Shown here: piece after piece, positions 32,376-41,584 of the stretch
Layout: every line of letters begins with the position of its first letter
Numbering within the stretch: position 1 is the stretch's first letter
Origin: Ardenticatenaceae bacterium
Lineage (GTDB): Bacteria; Chloroflexota; Anaerolineae; Promineifilales; Promineifilaceae
DNA length: 64,000 bases
Direction of reading: 5' to 3'
Assembly (NCBI GenBank): GCA_020634245.1
Contig: JACKCC010000025.1
Coordinates: 1-64,000, forward strand
Made by a program: the position numbers and the translations under genes
The notes under the pieces: generated by a model
Told to the model about the DNA's origin: nothing
Seen by the model: only the letters and a program-made list of their open reading frames with translations
Databases searched by the model: none

Positions 32376-33785
32376 TTACACTTCAAACGTCTGGCCCAAT
32401 TGGGGAACGACAACATTTAGCAGTTTCTGTTCCTTTGTCAGGGAATCGGCAAAAGCTAACGAGGCTTCTTCTTCGCCATGAACGACAAAGGTGTGAGACG
32501 GCCGTTTCCCCATCCGCCCCACCCAATCCAACAATTCACTCCGATCGGCATGGGCGCTAAAGCCGTTGATTGTGGCCACTTCGGCTTTCAAGTGATATTC
32601 CTCACCCAAAATCTTGACCTTGGGCTGCTTTTCTACAATACGGCGGCCCAGCGTATCCGGAGCCTGCCAGCCGACGATCAGGATGGTGTTGACCGGGTCT
32701 TCAATATTATTTTTCAGATGGTGCAGGATGCGGCCGGCTTCGGCCATGCCGCTGGCGCTGATGATGACGGCCGGTTGGCGCAGGAAATTGAGTTCCTTCG
32801 ACTGGGTCGTGGAGCGGGTATAGTACATCATGTCAAAACCAAAGGGATCGCCATGTCCATCATTCAGCATGAAATGGGCGATTTCTTCGTCGTAGGCTTC
32901 AGGGTGCAGCCGGTAAATGCCGGTAGCATCGATGGCCAGCGGACTATCCACGTAGATTGGCAAATTGGGGGGAATATCGCGCGCTTCGACCAGTTGGTGC
33001 AGCCGGTAAACCAGTTCTTGTGTTCGGCCGACGGCGAAGGCAGGCACGATAACTTTACCGCCACGCTGGCAAGTTCTATTGATGATGGTTTCTAGCTTTT
33101 TGCTGGCTTCCTCCAGCGGAGCGTGTTCCCGATTGCCGTAGGTGCTTTCAATGAGGAGTACGTCAGCTCCTTCGATGTAGGTGGGATCGCGCAGAATAGG
33201 CCGGTCAGGACGGCCTAAATCGCCGCTGAAAACAAGGCGAGTATGCCGCTTTTCTTCTTCGTCTTCGATGTCCAGGGCAACGATGGCCGAGCCGAGGATG
33301 TGACCGGCATCGTAGAAGGTGAGGGTGACGCCGGGCATGAGTTTGTACGGCCGTTCATAGCCAATACCGATAAAGTATTTCAAGCTCTCTACGGCGTCAG
33401 CCACGGTGTAAATCGGTTCAATGGGCGGCTGGTTCTTTTTGACCCGCTTTTTATTAAGGTATTCGATGTCGTATTCCTGGATTTTGGCGCTGTCGCGCAG
33501 CATGATGGCGCATAAATCACGAGTGGCATAAGTGCAAACGATGTCGCCGGTAAAACCGCTTTTGACCAGGTTTGGGATGTTGCCGCTGTGGTCGATGTGA
33601 GCATGGGAAAGGACGAGGATGTCGATGTCAGCGGCGTCGTAGGGCAGGTTTTGATTGCGTTCGTAGCTTTGTTGGCGCGAACCTTGATACAGGCCGCAGT
33701 CGAGTAAGATTTTACGGCCGTTCACCGTCAACAAATGCTGTGAACCCGTAACCGTACGCACCGCACCATGAAATTGAATCTGCAT
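32376..33785 (-). CDS. MBL-fold beta-CASP RNA-processing exonuclease
   Basis: A 469-residue metallo-beta-lactamase with beta-CASP and RMMBL segments, of the YSH1/CPSF type that cleaves RNA. The ATG at 33785 has the Shine-Dalgarno gggagg; the frame opens earlier without signal. Zinc motifs: LVLSHAHIDHSGNIPNLV (HxHxDH), AGHILGSAIVAL, FSGDLGRPDRPIL; beta-CASP motifs: LLIESTYGNREH, VPAFAVGRTQELVYRL and SGMAEAGRILHHLKN; final VATINGFSAHADRSELLDW and VVHGEEEASL. Such enzymes are common in archaea and many bacteria and process or degrade RNA. It is unlinked to other RNA genes except RNase D, which follows on the same strand. Confidence 0.93.
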   Translation of the reverse strand: MQIQFHGAVRTVTGSQHLLTVNGRKILLDCGLYQGSRQQSYERNQNLPYDAADIDILVLSHAHIDHSGNIPNLVKSGFTGDIVCTYATRDLCAIMLRDSAKIQEYDIEYLNKKRVKKNQPPIEPIYTVADAVESLKYFIGIGYERPYKLMPGVTLTFYDAGHILGSAIVALDIEDEEEKRHTRLVFSGDLGRPDRPILRDPTYIEGADVLLIESTYGNREHAPLEEASKKLETIINRTCQRGGKVIVPAFAVGRTQELVYRLHQLVEARDIPPNLPIYVDSPLAIDATGIYRLHPEAYDEEIAHFMLNDGHGDPFGFDMMYYTRSTTQSKELNFLRQPAVIISASGMAEAGRILHHLKNNIEDPVNTILIVGWQAPDTLGRRIVEKQPKVKILGEEYHLKAEVATINGFSAHADRSELLDWVGRMGKRPSHTFVVHGEEEASLAFADSLTKEQKLLNVVVPQLGQTFEV

Positions 33786-33866
33786 GTGAACCTCCCAAAA
33801 TGTTAAATAAGAAGGCAAAAAGCAGAAGACAGAAATTTTGCATGTCTGCCTGCTCGTTGCCCATTG

Positions 33867-34997
33867 CTAATTGCTTTTAGACAACAAATCCAGTATTTCC
33901 TGGCCGTAAGTCTGGCAGCGCCATGCGCCTAAAGTGTCCAATTGCGCCAGTTCCGCCTGATTGGTTGGTTTTTTCTCGGCGATTTCCCACAGGGCATGGC
34001 GGCTGATGATGACGTCCGATTCGACCCCACGTTTGCGCGCCCGGTTTTTGCGCCAGGTATGCAGTTTTTCGTACCGGTTAAGGACAGCGTCGGACGGCCG
34101 TTTAGGCCGTTTGGGATGGTCGGGAGGCGGGCTGTTGAGTCCGTCGTGAATGGCATCGAGGATACCACGGCCGTACCGCCGAATCTGCCCCCACGTCATT
34201 CCCGGAATTTCCTGCATCTGATTGAAGGTTTGGGGTGTTTCCTGGGCCAGCAGCAGCAGCGTTTTGTCATGCAGCACTTTGAACAGGGGCTGATTGCGCG
34301 CCCGGGCTTCTTCATCGCGGTAGATGTTCAACGCTTTCAGGACAGCTTGCTGCGGCGGCGTCAAATCATAGGCGCCGTTTATCGACCAGAAGCTGTCGGG
34401 ATCAAAATGATTGTTGTTGGGCATTACGCGAGTCTGCTCTTCAAAGATTTCTTGCGCTTCTTCCAGGCGACCAACTGCTTGCAGCTCCTTTTCCAGCCGG
34501 TCGCGTAAACGAAGCAGGAAATGGGTATCGTGCTGGGCGTAGGTGAGTTGTGGGGGGGATAACGGCCGTTTACACCAATTCGACTTTTGATAGCGTTTAT
34601 TCAACTTGATCTGGTACAAATCCTCCAGCACACTGGCCAGGCCATAACGATCATAGCCCAAAATACGCGCCGCCCACATCGTATCAAACAAATTGTTCAA
34701 TTCCCAGCCATACTGCCGTTTCAGCAAAATCAAATCATACTCAGCCGCATGGAACACCTTCTCCACGGCCGGATCGACGATCAATTGGCCTAAACCACTT
34801 AAATCAATATCAGCCACCGGATCGAGAATATAATCCTGCTGAGGAATAGAAATCTGGATCAGGCAGACGCGCTCCCGGTAAGCGTACATACTGTTAGCTT
34901 CCAAATCAATCGCCAGACGCGGTTGAGCGCTTAACTGAGCGAAACAAGTTTGCCAGGCCTGGGGCGTTGTAATCAATTGATGGGGCGGCAGTTTCAC
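33867..34997 (-). CDS. rnd: Ribonuclease D (DEDD exonuclease with HRDC domain)
   Basis: A 376-residue 3'-5' exoribonuclease that trims tRNA and other stable RNAs. The DEDDy motifs are visible: RLAIDLEANSMYAYRERVCL (Exo I, D and E), FHAAEYDLILLKRQYG and LFDTMWAARILGYD (Exo II), and TYAQHDTHFLLRLRDRL (Exo III with the Y-x3-D pattern). HRDC-like helices follow (DEEARARNQPLFKVLHDKTL, and later LHTWRKNRARKRGVESDVI). An extended -10 promoter lies upstream on the minus strand (35109-35114). The pairing with the beta-CASP enzyme downstream suggests a small RNA-processing group. Confidence 0.93.
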   Translation of the reverse strand: MKLPPHQLITTPQAWQTCFAQLSAQPRLAIDLEANSMYAYRERVCLIQISIPQQDYILDPVADIDLSGLGQLIVDPAVEKVFHAAEYDLILLKRQYGWELNNLFDTMWAARILGYDRYGLASVLEDLYQIKLNKRYQKSNWCKRPLSPPQLTYAQHDTHFLLRLRDRLEKELQAVGRLEEAQEIFEEQTRVMPNNNHFDPDSFWSINGAYDLTPPQQAVLKALNIYRDEEARARNQPLFKVLHDKTLLLLAQETPQTFNQMQEIPGMTWGQIRRYGRGILDAIHDGLNSPPPDHPKRPKRPSDAVLNRYEKLHTWRKNRARKRGVESDVIISRHALWEIAEKKPTNQAELAQLDTLGAWRCQTYGQEILDLLSKSN

Positions 34998-35108
34998 GAA
35001 TATCTCCGCAGTCTTGTAACCAAAAATGAACTATTGGCGGTCAAACGGGCGTTTGCCATCATGAAAATACAATTCAAAATTTCAATACCTGTAAAAGTTT
35101 GCGGCGTC

Positions 35109-35114
35109 ATTATA
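35109..35114 (-). promoter_or_regulatory. Extended -10 promoter for rnd
   Basis: The minus strand reads TGGTATAAT, a TGnTATAAT extended -10, about 110 bases upstream of the rnd start. The -35 region is poor, as is usual for extended -10 promoters. Confidence 0.5.
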
Positions 35115-35135
35115 CCATTCACAAACCGAAAACGG

Positions 35136-36083
35136 CTAACCATGCACCACGTACCAATCCCAAAACGCCTTGACCCCTTCCGGCACCGAAACACGCGGAT
35201 TGTAACCCAACAAGCGGCGGGCCTTGCTGATGTCGGCTTCATTGCGCACAAAGTCGGCGGCCAGTTTGGGCTTTTGGATGACGTTAGCTTTTTGCCCGGC
35301 CAGCGACTCAATCAACTCCACAAAATTCTTGAGCAGTGTCGGTTCACCCCGGCCAATGTTGATGATTTCGTAGCCTAACGGCCGTTCCAAAGCCGCCACC
35401 ACCCCATCGGTAATATCATCAACAAACGTCCAGTCGCGCCACATCATCCCACCCTCGTACAGCGGAATTTGCGTACCTTTGGTCACGCTGTCAGCAACGA
35501 GGTAGGCCATCATGTCGGGACGGCCGTTCGGTCCGTACACCGTAAAAAAGCGCAGCGCCGTAAAATTTAAGCCAAACAAATGGTGGTAACTATGGCCCAA
35601 AATCTCGCTGGCCCGCTTGGCGGCGGCATAGGGTTGGAGCGGCCGATCACACGGATCCGTCTCTACAAACGGGATGATCGTCGTGTTGCCATACACCGAC
35701 GAGGTCGAAGCCATGACAAAATTGCCCAACCCATTGGCTCGCCCGGCATCCATCAAATGCTGCGTCCCGTTCAAATCCACTTCGACGTACACTTCGGGAT
35801 ACTTGACCGCATTGCGCACCCCGGCCATCGCCGCCAGGTGGCCGACCGCTTCAAACTGCTCTGCCTCAAAGATGTCGAACATGCGCTGCCGGTCGCGGAT
35901 GTCGGCTTCGATCATTTTGAAGTTGGGGTAGGCGTTGAGGCGGGCCTCGTTAGCCCGCTTTTTGGCCGGATCATAGTAATCGTTGAAATTGTCGAGGCCG
36001 ACGACGTCATCACCTCGTTTGGCCAGTTTCTCGGCTAGATGGCTGCCAATGAATCCGGCAGCGCCGGTAACTAGAACTTTCAT
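35136..36083 (-). CDS. NAD-dependent nucleotide-sugar epimerase (UDP-glucuronate 4-epimerase-like)
   Basis: A 315-residue extended short-chain dehydrogenase. The ATG at 36083 has Shine-Dalgarno 'gggag'. The NAD-binding motif is VLVTGAAGFIGSHLAEKL; LDNFNDYYDPAKKRANEARL is the hallmark of the UDP-glucuronate 4-epimerase group; the active-site dyad is in YAAAKRASEI, with the SSVYGN Ser/Thr. Later motifs: RFFTVYGPNGRPDMM and YEIINIGRGEPTLLKNFVEL. It probably makes UDP-galacturonate or a related sugar for envelope polysaccharide. UDP-glucose/galactose 4-epimerase is a less likely alternative. A hairpin-forming low-complexity repeat (36100-36148) separates it from recJ. Confidence 0.88.
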   Translation of the reverse strand: MKVLVTGAAGFIGSHLAEKLAKRGDDVVGLDNFNDYYDPAKKRANEARLNAYPNFKMIEADIRDRQRMFDIFEAEQFEAVGHLAAMAGVRNAVKYPEVYVEVDLNGTQHLMDAGRANGLGNFVMASTSSVYGNTTIIPFVETDPCDRPLQPYAAAKRASEILGHSYHHLFGLNFTALRFFTVYGPNGRPDMMAYLVADSVTKGTQIPLYEGGMMWRDWTFVDDITDGVVAALERPLGYEIINIGRGEPTLLKNFVELIESLAGQKANVIQKPKLAADFVRNEADISKARRLLGYNPRVSVPEGVKAFWDWYVVHG

Positions 36084-36094
36084 GTTTTCTCCCA

Positions 36095-36148
36095 AAATAG
36101 AGATCAGAGATTGGAGACTAACTCAATCTCTAATCTCTAGTCTCCAGT
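36095..36148. repeat. Low-complexity imperfect hairpin between recJ and the epimerase gene
   Basis: 'agagattggagacta' and 'tagtctccagtc' pair across 'actcaatctctaatctc', which itself repeats 'atctcta'. The style is the same as the hairpin at 56282-56340. The recJ stop codon lies inside the right arm. Confidence 0.6.
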
Positions 36149-37882
36149 CATTCCTGCCGACCGTATATCTTGAACCATGAGTTGCAGGCTGCGACGGCCG
36201 TTCCACTCATTCACGCCAATCGTGTAGACAATATCGATGTACTGGGGCAGGCTGTTGACCCAGGCTCCCTGCCGGAAAGCAATCGCGCTCAGTTCGCGGT
36301 AGGCGTAACCGCCGCCCGTACCGCTGTTTAGCCGTAACTGCAAATGGTTGCCATCCGAGCCGACAGCGCGATGGCTGGTCACTTCCACGCCGCGGCTCAA
36401 AAAGACCGGCGTGGCGTTGGCGTAGCCGGTCGGTTCCAATTGGGCCAGCGTCTCGTACAGCGCCCAATCAATACTTTCAACATCCAATTCCATGTCGATG
36501 GTCACTGTCGGCTGCAAATCCAGCCCATCCAGTTTGGCGGCAGCGATGGCCGTCACCCGTTCGGTAAATTCGGGCAGATTTTCATTCAAAATAGTGAACC
36601 CGGCCGCCTGGGCATGGCCGCCGTGCCGCACCAGCAAATCGGCCACTTCGTCCAGCGCATCGGTAATGTGAAATTCGGGAATCGAGCGGCAGGAAGCGCG
36701 GCTCTCTTCGTCGCCATGTTCCAGGATGATAGCCGGGCGGTAATATTTTTCAGCCAGACGGCTGGCGACTAATCCGACGACGCCGGACATAAAATTGTCG
36801 GCCCCAACAATAAGGATGGGGGCCGCAGGGTTTTCGACCATCGCTTCAGCCTGGGCGCTGAGGTCAGCGGTCAGTTCCTGCCGTTTACGGTTCAATTCGT
36901 TGAGTTTGTGGGCCAATTGGTCGGCGACCAGCGTGTTGTTAGCGGCTAGCAGTTTTGCAGCATCATAAGCGTGGTTAATGCGTCCGGCGGCGTTGATGCG
37001 CGGCCCCAGGCCAAAGCCGATGGATTCGGCCGTCAGCCCGCCGGCGCGCAAATTGGAAACGCGGATGAGCGAGGCCACGCCCGGCCGTTGGGCTTTGTTG
37101 AGCACGCCCAGCCCGTTGATGACCAACTGCCGGTTTTCGCCCAGCAGCGGAGCCAAATCGGCTACTGTGCCCACAGCAACCAGATCGAGCAAATCACTTT
37201 CGTTGAATTGGACGCGGTCGGGCATGGTTTGGGCCAGCGCCTGGGCCAGTTTGTAGGCGATGCCCACGCCGGCCAGCATTTTTTCCGGGTATTCGGAGGA
37301 CGGCCGTTTCGGATTCACAATCGCCGCCGCCGGGGGTAAAACCGGGCCAAGGCTGTGATGGTCGGTGATGATCATGTCCAGGCCGATACGGTTGGCGTGC
37401 TCCACCTCGGCTACCGAGCGGATACCGCAGTCCACGCTGATGACCAATCCGGCCTCTTTTTCCTCTTTGAGGGCCGTCAGCGCTTCGATGTTGAGGCCAT
37501 AACCTTCATCAACCCGGTCTGGGATGTAGGGCTGCACTTTGTCACGGTCCAGGCCCAATCCGCGCAGTGCCTCGGTTAGCAGAACCGTGGCAGTCACGCC
37601 GTCGGCGTCAAAGTCGCCGTAAACGATGATGCGTTCGTCGTTGGCGATGGCCTGCTGGATGCGGGCCACGGCTTTGTCCATGTCTTGCAGGAGGAAGGGG
37701 TCGGTGCTGTGCAGGTAACGGCCGTCTAAAAATGATTGAATATCGCCCGGCTCCACCACACCCCGATTGTACAAAATCTGAAGCAGGACAGGATGGATAT
37801 GGCTTAAATTTTGGCGGATTTCGGCCGGTATGGGCGGCGCGATTTGCCAGGTGGTGGCGCGTAGTTCGTCAGGTCGTTTCAT
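36137..37882 (-). CDS. recJ: Single-stranded-DNA-specific exonuclease RecJ
   Basis: A 581-residue 5'-3' ssDNA exonuclease used in recombination and mismatch repair. The ATG at 37882 (MKRPDEL) is preferred; the frame is open upstream to 38110 but would overlap the divergent gene and reads as non-family sequence. DHH-domain motifs: IVYGDFDADGVTATVLL, VISVDCGIRSVAEVEHA, MIITDHHSLGPVLPPAAA and AGVGIAYKLAQAL. DHHA1 motifs: NINAAGRINHAYDAA-like LGPRINAAGRINHAYDAAKL, and SCRSIPEFHITDALDE with GGHAQAAGFT. The C-terminal OB domain is present. A perfect 16-base inverted repeat sits between its start and the divergent YihY gene. Confidence 0.95.
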   Translation of the reverse strand: MKRPDELRATTWQIAPPIPAEIRQNLSHIHPVLLQILYNRGVVEPGDIQSFLDGRYLHSTDPFLLQDMDKAVARIQQAIANDERIIVYGDFDADGVTATVLLTEALRGLGLDRDKVQPYIPDRVDEGYGLNIEALTALKEEKEAGLVISVDCGIRSVAEVEHANRIGLDMIITDHHSLGPVLPPAAAIVNPKRPSSEYPEKMLAGVGIAYKLAQALAQTMPDRVQFNESDLLDLVAVGTVADLAPLLGENRQLVINGLGVLNKAQRPGVASLIRVSNLRAGGLTAESIGFGLGPRINAAGRINHAYDAAKLLAANNTLVADQLAHKLNELNRKRQELTADLSAQAEAMVENPAAPILIVGADNFMSGVVGLVASRLAEKYYRPAIILEHGDEESRASCRSIPEFHITDALDEVADLLVRHGGHAQAAGFTILNENLPEFTERVTAIAAAKLDGLDLQPTVTIDMELDVESIDWALYETLAQLEPTGYANATPVFLSRGVEVTSHRAVGSDGNHLQLRLNSGTGGGYAYRELSAIAFRQGAWVNSLPQYIDIVYTIGVNEWNGRRSLQLMVQDIRSAGMTGD

Positions 37883-37930
37883 GGCGCGAATGGTAGCACG
37901 GAAGCGTCGAATCGTAAAACGGCACGGCAA

Positions 37931-38010
37931 AACTTCCCGGAAGCTGAATCGGGGTATTTTTTGTCTCAACGGCCTCATGTGAAAATCGACTTGCCAGCTT
38001 CCGGGAAGTT
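37931..38010. repeat. Perfect 16-base inverted repeat between recJ and the YihY gene
   Basis: aacttcccggaagctg (37931-37946) and cagcttccgggaagtt (37995-38010) are exact reverse complements with a 48-base loop. Each arm also contains a near-palindrome (cttcccggaag). It lies in the divergent promoter region of two genes, so it could be a double operator or a cruciform. Confidence 0.75.
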
Positions 38011-38069
38011 GGTCAAATGAGACGGCCGTTCCATTTTGTGTTCGTTCAATCGGTTGTATACTCGGCATC

Positions 38070-38933
38070 ATGCAGCAATTATGGCGGGGAAAATGGCCCG
38101 ATTGGGCCACGTTTGGCCGACTTAGCCTGGCCTGGCTCAGGCTGCTTTGGCATTCGCTCCAGGCTGCCCTGGCCCCTGATTCGGCCTTGACGGCGGCGGC
38201 TATCAGTTACTTCACCTTGTTTTCGCTGTTTCCATTGACTTTGCTCACGGTGGCCATCGGCAGCCTGTGGATTGACCCGATGCTGGCCGAAAGCGCCGTG
38301 GTTACCCGGCTGGAATTTGCCGCCCCCGCTTTGGGCGAGTTGTTGGGGGCCAACATCGAACGTATCGTTCGCGCCCGCGGCCCCATCACCGGTTTCGCTG
38401 GCCTGACCCTGTTGTGGTCGGCCTCCAATATTTTCAACGTTTTGACGCGGGCGGCGGACAGGGTGTGGTCGGTGGATGAGAAACGGCCGTCCTGGCGGCG
38501 GCGCGGGTTGGCCATCTTGATCGTCCTCGTCATCAGCGGGTTGCTGCTGGCCGCTTCCTTCGCCGAAAGCATCATCTGGACGATTCTCAACGTCCTGCTG
38601 CCGGACCAAATCGCCTGGATGCAGCCTTATACGGATCAGTTCTGGGCCGTTTTTTTGAGTGTGGCTCTGTTTGCCGCCCTTTATTATTTTTTGCCGCACA
38701 TCAAACTGACCTGGCGACAGGTTTTGCCGGGGGCCATCGGCGCGGGGATTTTATGGGAGCTGGCCAAGCAGGGGTTTCTCTATTTTGTCGCTTCTTATCT
38801 CTCGCGCTCCAATCTGGTTTATGGCTCGTTTGCCACGATTACAGTTTTTCTGACCTGGGCTTATTTTAGCAGCATCATTTTTATGTTTGGGGCGCATCTT
38901 AATGTGCAGTATCAACGGCTGCGAACGGGGTAA
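38070..38933 (+). CDS. YihY/BrkB-family inner membrane protein
   Basis: A 287-residue protein with about six hydrophobic helices. The family signature SALTAAAISYFTLFSLFPLT is at residues about 38-58; further features are FAGLTLLWSASNIFNVL, LYYFLPHIKLTWRQVLPGAI and YGSFATITVFLTWAYFSSII with FMFGAHLN near the end. YihY/UPF0761 proteins are widespread and were once misnamed ribonuclease BN. The physiological role is unknown, perhaps transport. It is divergent from recJ. Downstream lies 268 bases without a gene, then an insertion sequence. Confidence 0.9.
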   Translation: MQQLWRGKWPDWATFGRLSLAWLRLLWHSLQAALAPDSALTAAAISYFTLFSLFPLTLLTVAIGSLWIDPMLAESAVVTRLEFAAPALGELLGANIERIVRARGPITGFAGLTLLWSASNIFNVLTRAADRVWSVDEKRPSWRRRGLAILIVLVISGLLLAASFAESIIWTILNVLLPDQIAWMQPYTDQFWAVFLSVALFAALYYFLPHIKLTWRQVLPGAIGAGILWELAKQGFLYFVASYLSRSNLVYGSFATITVFLTWAYFSSIIFMFGAHLNVQYQRLRTG

Positions 38934-39201
38934 GGGGCAACAGCTAACAGCCAACAATCAACGGGGAACGGCCGTTCTCATTCACTGAGAGAATCACAAC
39001 GACTTAGTGAGTGGAGAAACAGGCGGTGTTTCTGTTCTTCCCGCCAACAACTCGCCCAACCAGGCAAAAGGAGCGCGGCGGTGACGCCGGCCCTAGCGTT
39101 GAGAGAAAAGCCATACCCCAACTAAGCAAATAGAATAATGATCGATGCAGTTGAATGTAAATTATTCACCTAGAGAGAAGCGAAAAGCAAAAAGTTGGAG
39201 A
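38934..39201. other. Gene-free stretch before the insertion sequence
   Basis: It starts with low-complexity 'caacagctaacagccaacaatcaac' -like DNA, holds one ACGGCCGT octamer (38969-38976) and ends at the IS terminus. No piece of the beta-propeller gene cut off on the other side of the IS is recognisable here on the minus strand. Confidence 0.4.
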
Positions 39202-40465
39202 CTCAGTAGATCGAAATGAGTAGACAAAATTAACAAAAAGTGCCACGATGAATCCTTCAATCTCTCACAATGGAGGACTCAAAGTGGCTAAACAGAATAG
39301 TAACAACAAGCAACTGACGGCACAAGATGTTTATCAATTGGTTAGTGCCACGTTGCAAGAACATTTCCAATTGGATATGAAAAACCGGGATTACACCGCC
39401 CAAGACATCTGGGACGTATTGGTGGCTGCTTCTGTCGAGCGTATCAGCATTGAAATGGCCAGCCAACTTCTGGAAGAAGCGCCTAGCGGGACAACAGTAC
39501 GCACACAAGTCAAAGCGATGCTGAAAAATATGGGAGAGTTGCCAGATGTAGAAAAGCAACTCAACAAACTGCTGACCGCCAAGTTGCCACGCAAGTTGCT
39601 CAAAAGCAAACTGCCTGCAGCAATTGACCTGACCGAAATTCCCTATCACGGACAGCATGCAGAAGACGACCCCTATGTCCGTCGGGGACGCGCCAAAAGC
39701 GGCACCACCCACTTCTACGTATTCGCCACCTTGTATGTGGTCAAGAAGAACAAGCGATATACCCTGGCTATCGTCTTGATGTGCCAGGGAGAAAAAGCGC
39801 AAGATGTGGTCGAACGCCTGTTGGCACACGGACGAGAGTTGGGATTGCGTATCAAACGATTGTATTTGGACAGGGGGTTTGACAATAATGGAATGGTCGC
39901 CTATTTGAAAAAACAATCGTTTCCCACAATTCTTCCTCTGGTCGTTCGCGGCAAACAAGGCGGTTCGCGGGCTTTGTTGGTGGGACGGAAGAGTTACACG
40001 ACTACTTATGAACGCCGGAGTACTATTTATGACCAAGAAACGCTGCCGCTGTATATCGTTTGCAAATACAGCCAGGGCAAATACAAACGCAAGGGTGTTT
40101 TTCATTTCGCCTACATCGTGATCGGGGCGCTCAAACGACAACCAGCCCAAATCGCTGAAGAATATCGTCGCCGTTTTGGCATCGAAACCAGCTACCGACT
40201 GATGAATACAGTGCGAGCGCGCACAACTTGCAAGATAGCAACCTTCCGTTTCTTCCTGGTGGCGTTGGCATTTCTTTGGCTTAACCTGTGGCAATATGTT
40301 AAATGGGCTTATTTGTTTGCGCCTAAGCCCGGTCCACGCACGGTTTTGCATCACTTACTCCCATTAGCTCGTTGGCGTCTTTGGCTGTGGGAAATGATTA
40401 AGCAGCGGTTGGGGTTTTCTTTGGTTATTCATATCCCTTTGGAGGTTTGATTTCGATCTACTGAG
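39202..40465 (+). mobile_element. ISH3-like insertion sequence
   Basis: Terminal inverted repeats ctcagtagatcgaaat (39202-39217) and its exact complement (40450-40465) bracket one transposase gene. The flanks show no matching target-site duplication (left ...tggaga, right actat...). The right end truncates the beta-propeller gene. No ACGGCCGT octamer lies inside, in contrast to the surrounding genome, which supports an outside origin. Confidence 0.85.
39248..40450 (+). CDS. DDE transposase (ISH3/IS4-like)
   Basis: A 400-residue transposase, or 388 from the alternative GTG at 39284, which has a better Shine-Dalgarno (tggagg). After a helical N-terminal DNA-binding region (about 20-115), the RNase H-like core shows the first Asp in AIDLTEIPYHG, the second in LYLDRGFDNNG, and the Glu in AEEYRRRFGIETSYR, which carries the Y-(2)-R-(3)-E signature of the IS4 clade. 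A beta-strand insertion lies between the second Asp and the Glu, as in that clade. The C-terminus is hydrophobic and basic (LFAPKPGPRTVLHHLL). The frame is complete, so the element may still be active. Assignment to the ISH3 group is by overall similarity, not by search. Confidence 0.85.
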   Translation: MNPSISHNGGLKVAKQNSNNKQLTAQDVYQLVSATLQEHFQLDMKNRDYTAQDIWDVLVAASVERISIEMASQLLEEAPSGTTVRTQVKAMLKNMGELPDVEKQLNKLLTAKLPRKLLKSKLPAAIDLTEIPYHGQHAEDDPYVRRGRAKSGTTHFYVFATLYVVKKNKRYTLAIVLMCQGEKAQDVVERLLAHGRELGLRIKRLYLDRGFDNNGMVAYLKKQSFPTILPLVVRGKQGGSRALLVGRKSYTTTYERRSTIYDQETLPLYIVCKYSQGKYKRKGVFHFAYIVIGALKRQPAQIAEEYRRRFGIETSYRLMNTVRARTTCKIATFRFFLVALAFLWLNLWQYVKWAYLFAPKPGPRTVLHHLLPLARWRLWLWEMIKQRLGFSLVIHIPLEV

Positions 40466-41467
40466 ACTATCTTTCAAATATACAACCACAATGTCATCGC
40501 TAGCGACTATGTGATGTTGGAAAGGATAACCGTTTGAGAGTGATGGTGTCGAATATTTCGATTTGAAAGCTAACGTAGCCAGAGTATCCCCGGTTTCACC
40601 ATTCACACTCCATAGGGTCGCATCATCCGTAAGGAAAAAAATGGTGTCATTATCTATGGCAATATTGCTGACGATATTTGGTATTTCCATCTCCCACAAT
40701 GTTGAATTTGTCGATGGATCGTAAGCATAAATTTTTTTCAAGGCTGGCTGGATCAGCAACAAGCTGTTAGATAGTTCCTCAAGCTGAAAATAATGCACCA
40801 CCTGTCCTGATCGCATACTGATGGAATCATTATCAGCAATTGACTGATTCGATATTTCATCTCCGTTAATCGCGTTAATGTATAAAGAGTTGTCGTATTC
40901 ACCATGACCAAAACCACCAATCACACTAATTACAGATTCGTCAGCCACCATTTGTGAAGCACCCGTAATGCCTTTTCCCACAAATTTTCTTCTCCATGCA
41001 ATTTGACCGGTGCTGGGATAATACGCCGTGATTTCCACAGCCCCACCTAATTCCGAATGGCGGGCTTCAGGCGGGATAGTGCTAACATAGATATATTTTG
41101 AATTTCTTGCAGCGGCGGATGGAGATTCATTTAATTTCTCCTGCCATTCGGTTTCCCCTGTTAGCAGATTTAACTTTTGCAATGAACTCTTACCGCTCAA
41201 TAAAGACTGTTTAATCAAGACCAGTCCGTTGCCATCAGTCAACATAAATATTTCCGGGTGTTCTCTATCAGTCTTGGATATCGTAGAAATTTTAACCCCT
41301 TCGAATTCCCAAATTTGAGTAAAGGACATCGACTCAACTGCATGGCGCTTTGGCCTATCTGCAAAATATACAGACAGATACCCCAAATCGTCTATTTTCA
41401 AAACTAACATTGTGAACAGCGTGATAAGAATCAACCAGATTGCCAGCTTATATTTGCCTCTATTCAT
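40364..41467 (-). CDS. PQQ-like beta-propeller protein, 3' end cut off by an insertion sequence
   Basis: Membrane-anchored protein: an N-terminal signal anchor (KYKLAIWLILITLFTMLVL) is followed by beta-propeller repeats of the PQQ/outer-membrane-assembly type (LNLLTGETEWQEKL, YPSTGQIAWRRKFV, YAYDPSTNSTLWEMEI, WSVNGETGDTLATLAF). The ATG at 41467 has the Shine-Dalgarno aaggat. The native sequence runs to about codon 333 (VVVYLKD); the last 34 codons, to the stop at 40364, come from the IS terminus and transposase-gene end read backwards. About one propeller blade may be missing. No remnant was found on the other side of the element, so a deletion probably accompanied the insertion. The native function is unknown. 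Confidence 0.75.
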   Translation of the reverse strand: MNRGKYKLAIWLILITLFTMLVLKIDDLGYLSVYFADRPKRHAVESMSFTQIWEFEGVKISTISKTDREHPEIFMLTDGNGLVLIKQSLLSGKSSLQKLNLLTGETEWQEKLNESPSAAARNSKYIYVSTIPPEARHSELGGAVEITAYYPSTGQIAWRRKFVGKGITGASQMVADESVISVIGGFGHGEYDNSLYINAINGDEISNQSIADNDSISMRSGQVVHYFQLEELSNSLLLIQPALKKIYAYDPSTNSTLWEMEIPNIVSNIAIDNDTIFFLTDDATLWSVNGETGDTLATLAFKSKYSTPSLSNGYPFQHHIVASDDIVVVYLKDSLSRSKSNLQRDMNNQRKPQPLLNHFPQPKTPTS

Positions 41468-41584
41468 TGAATCCTTACCCCCACGTTCCGGCACTGTGGT
41501 CGGCAATATCAATACACACCTCAACCGATTATTTCAGCTAATTTACACTTGTTCTATCTAGCCAGTCAAGCAAAAACGGCCGTC

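Noticed and set aside
34998..36130. Long plus-strand frames opposite the epimerase and recJ genes
   Set aside because: They mirror the codon structure of strongly supported minus-strand genes and carry no motifs.
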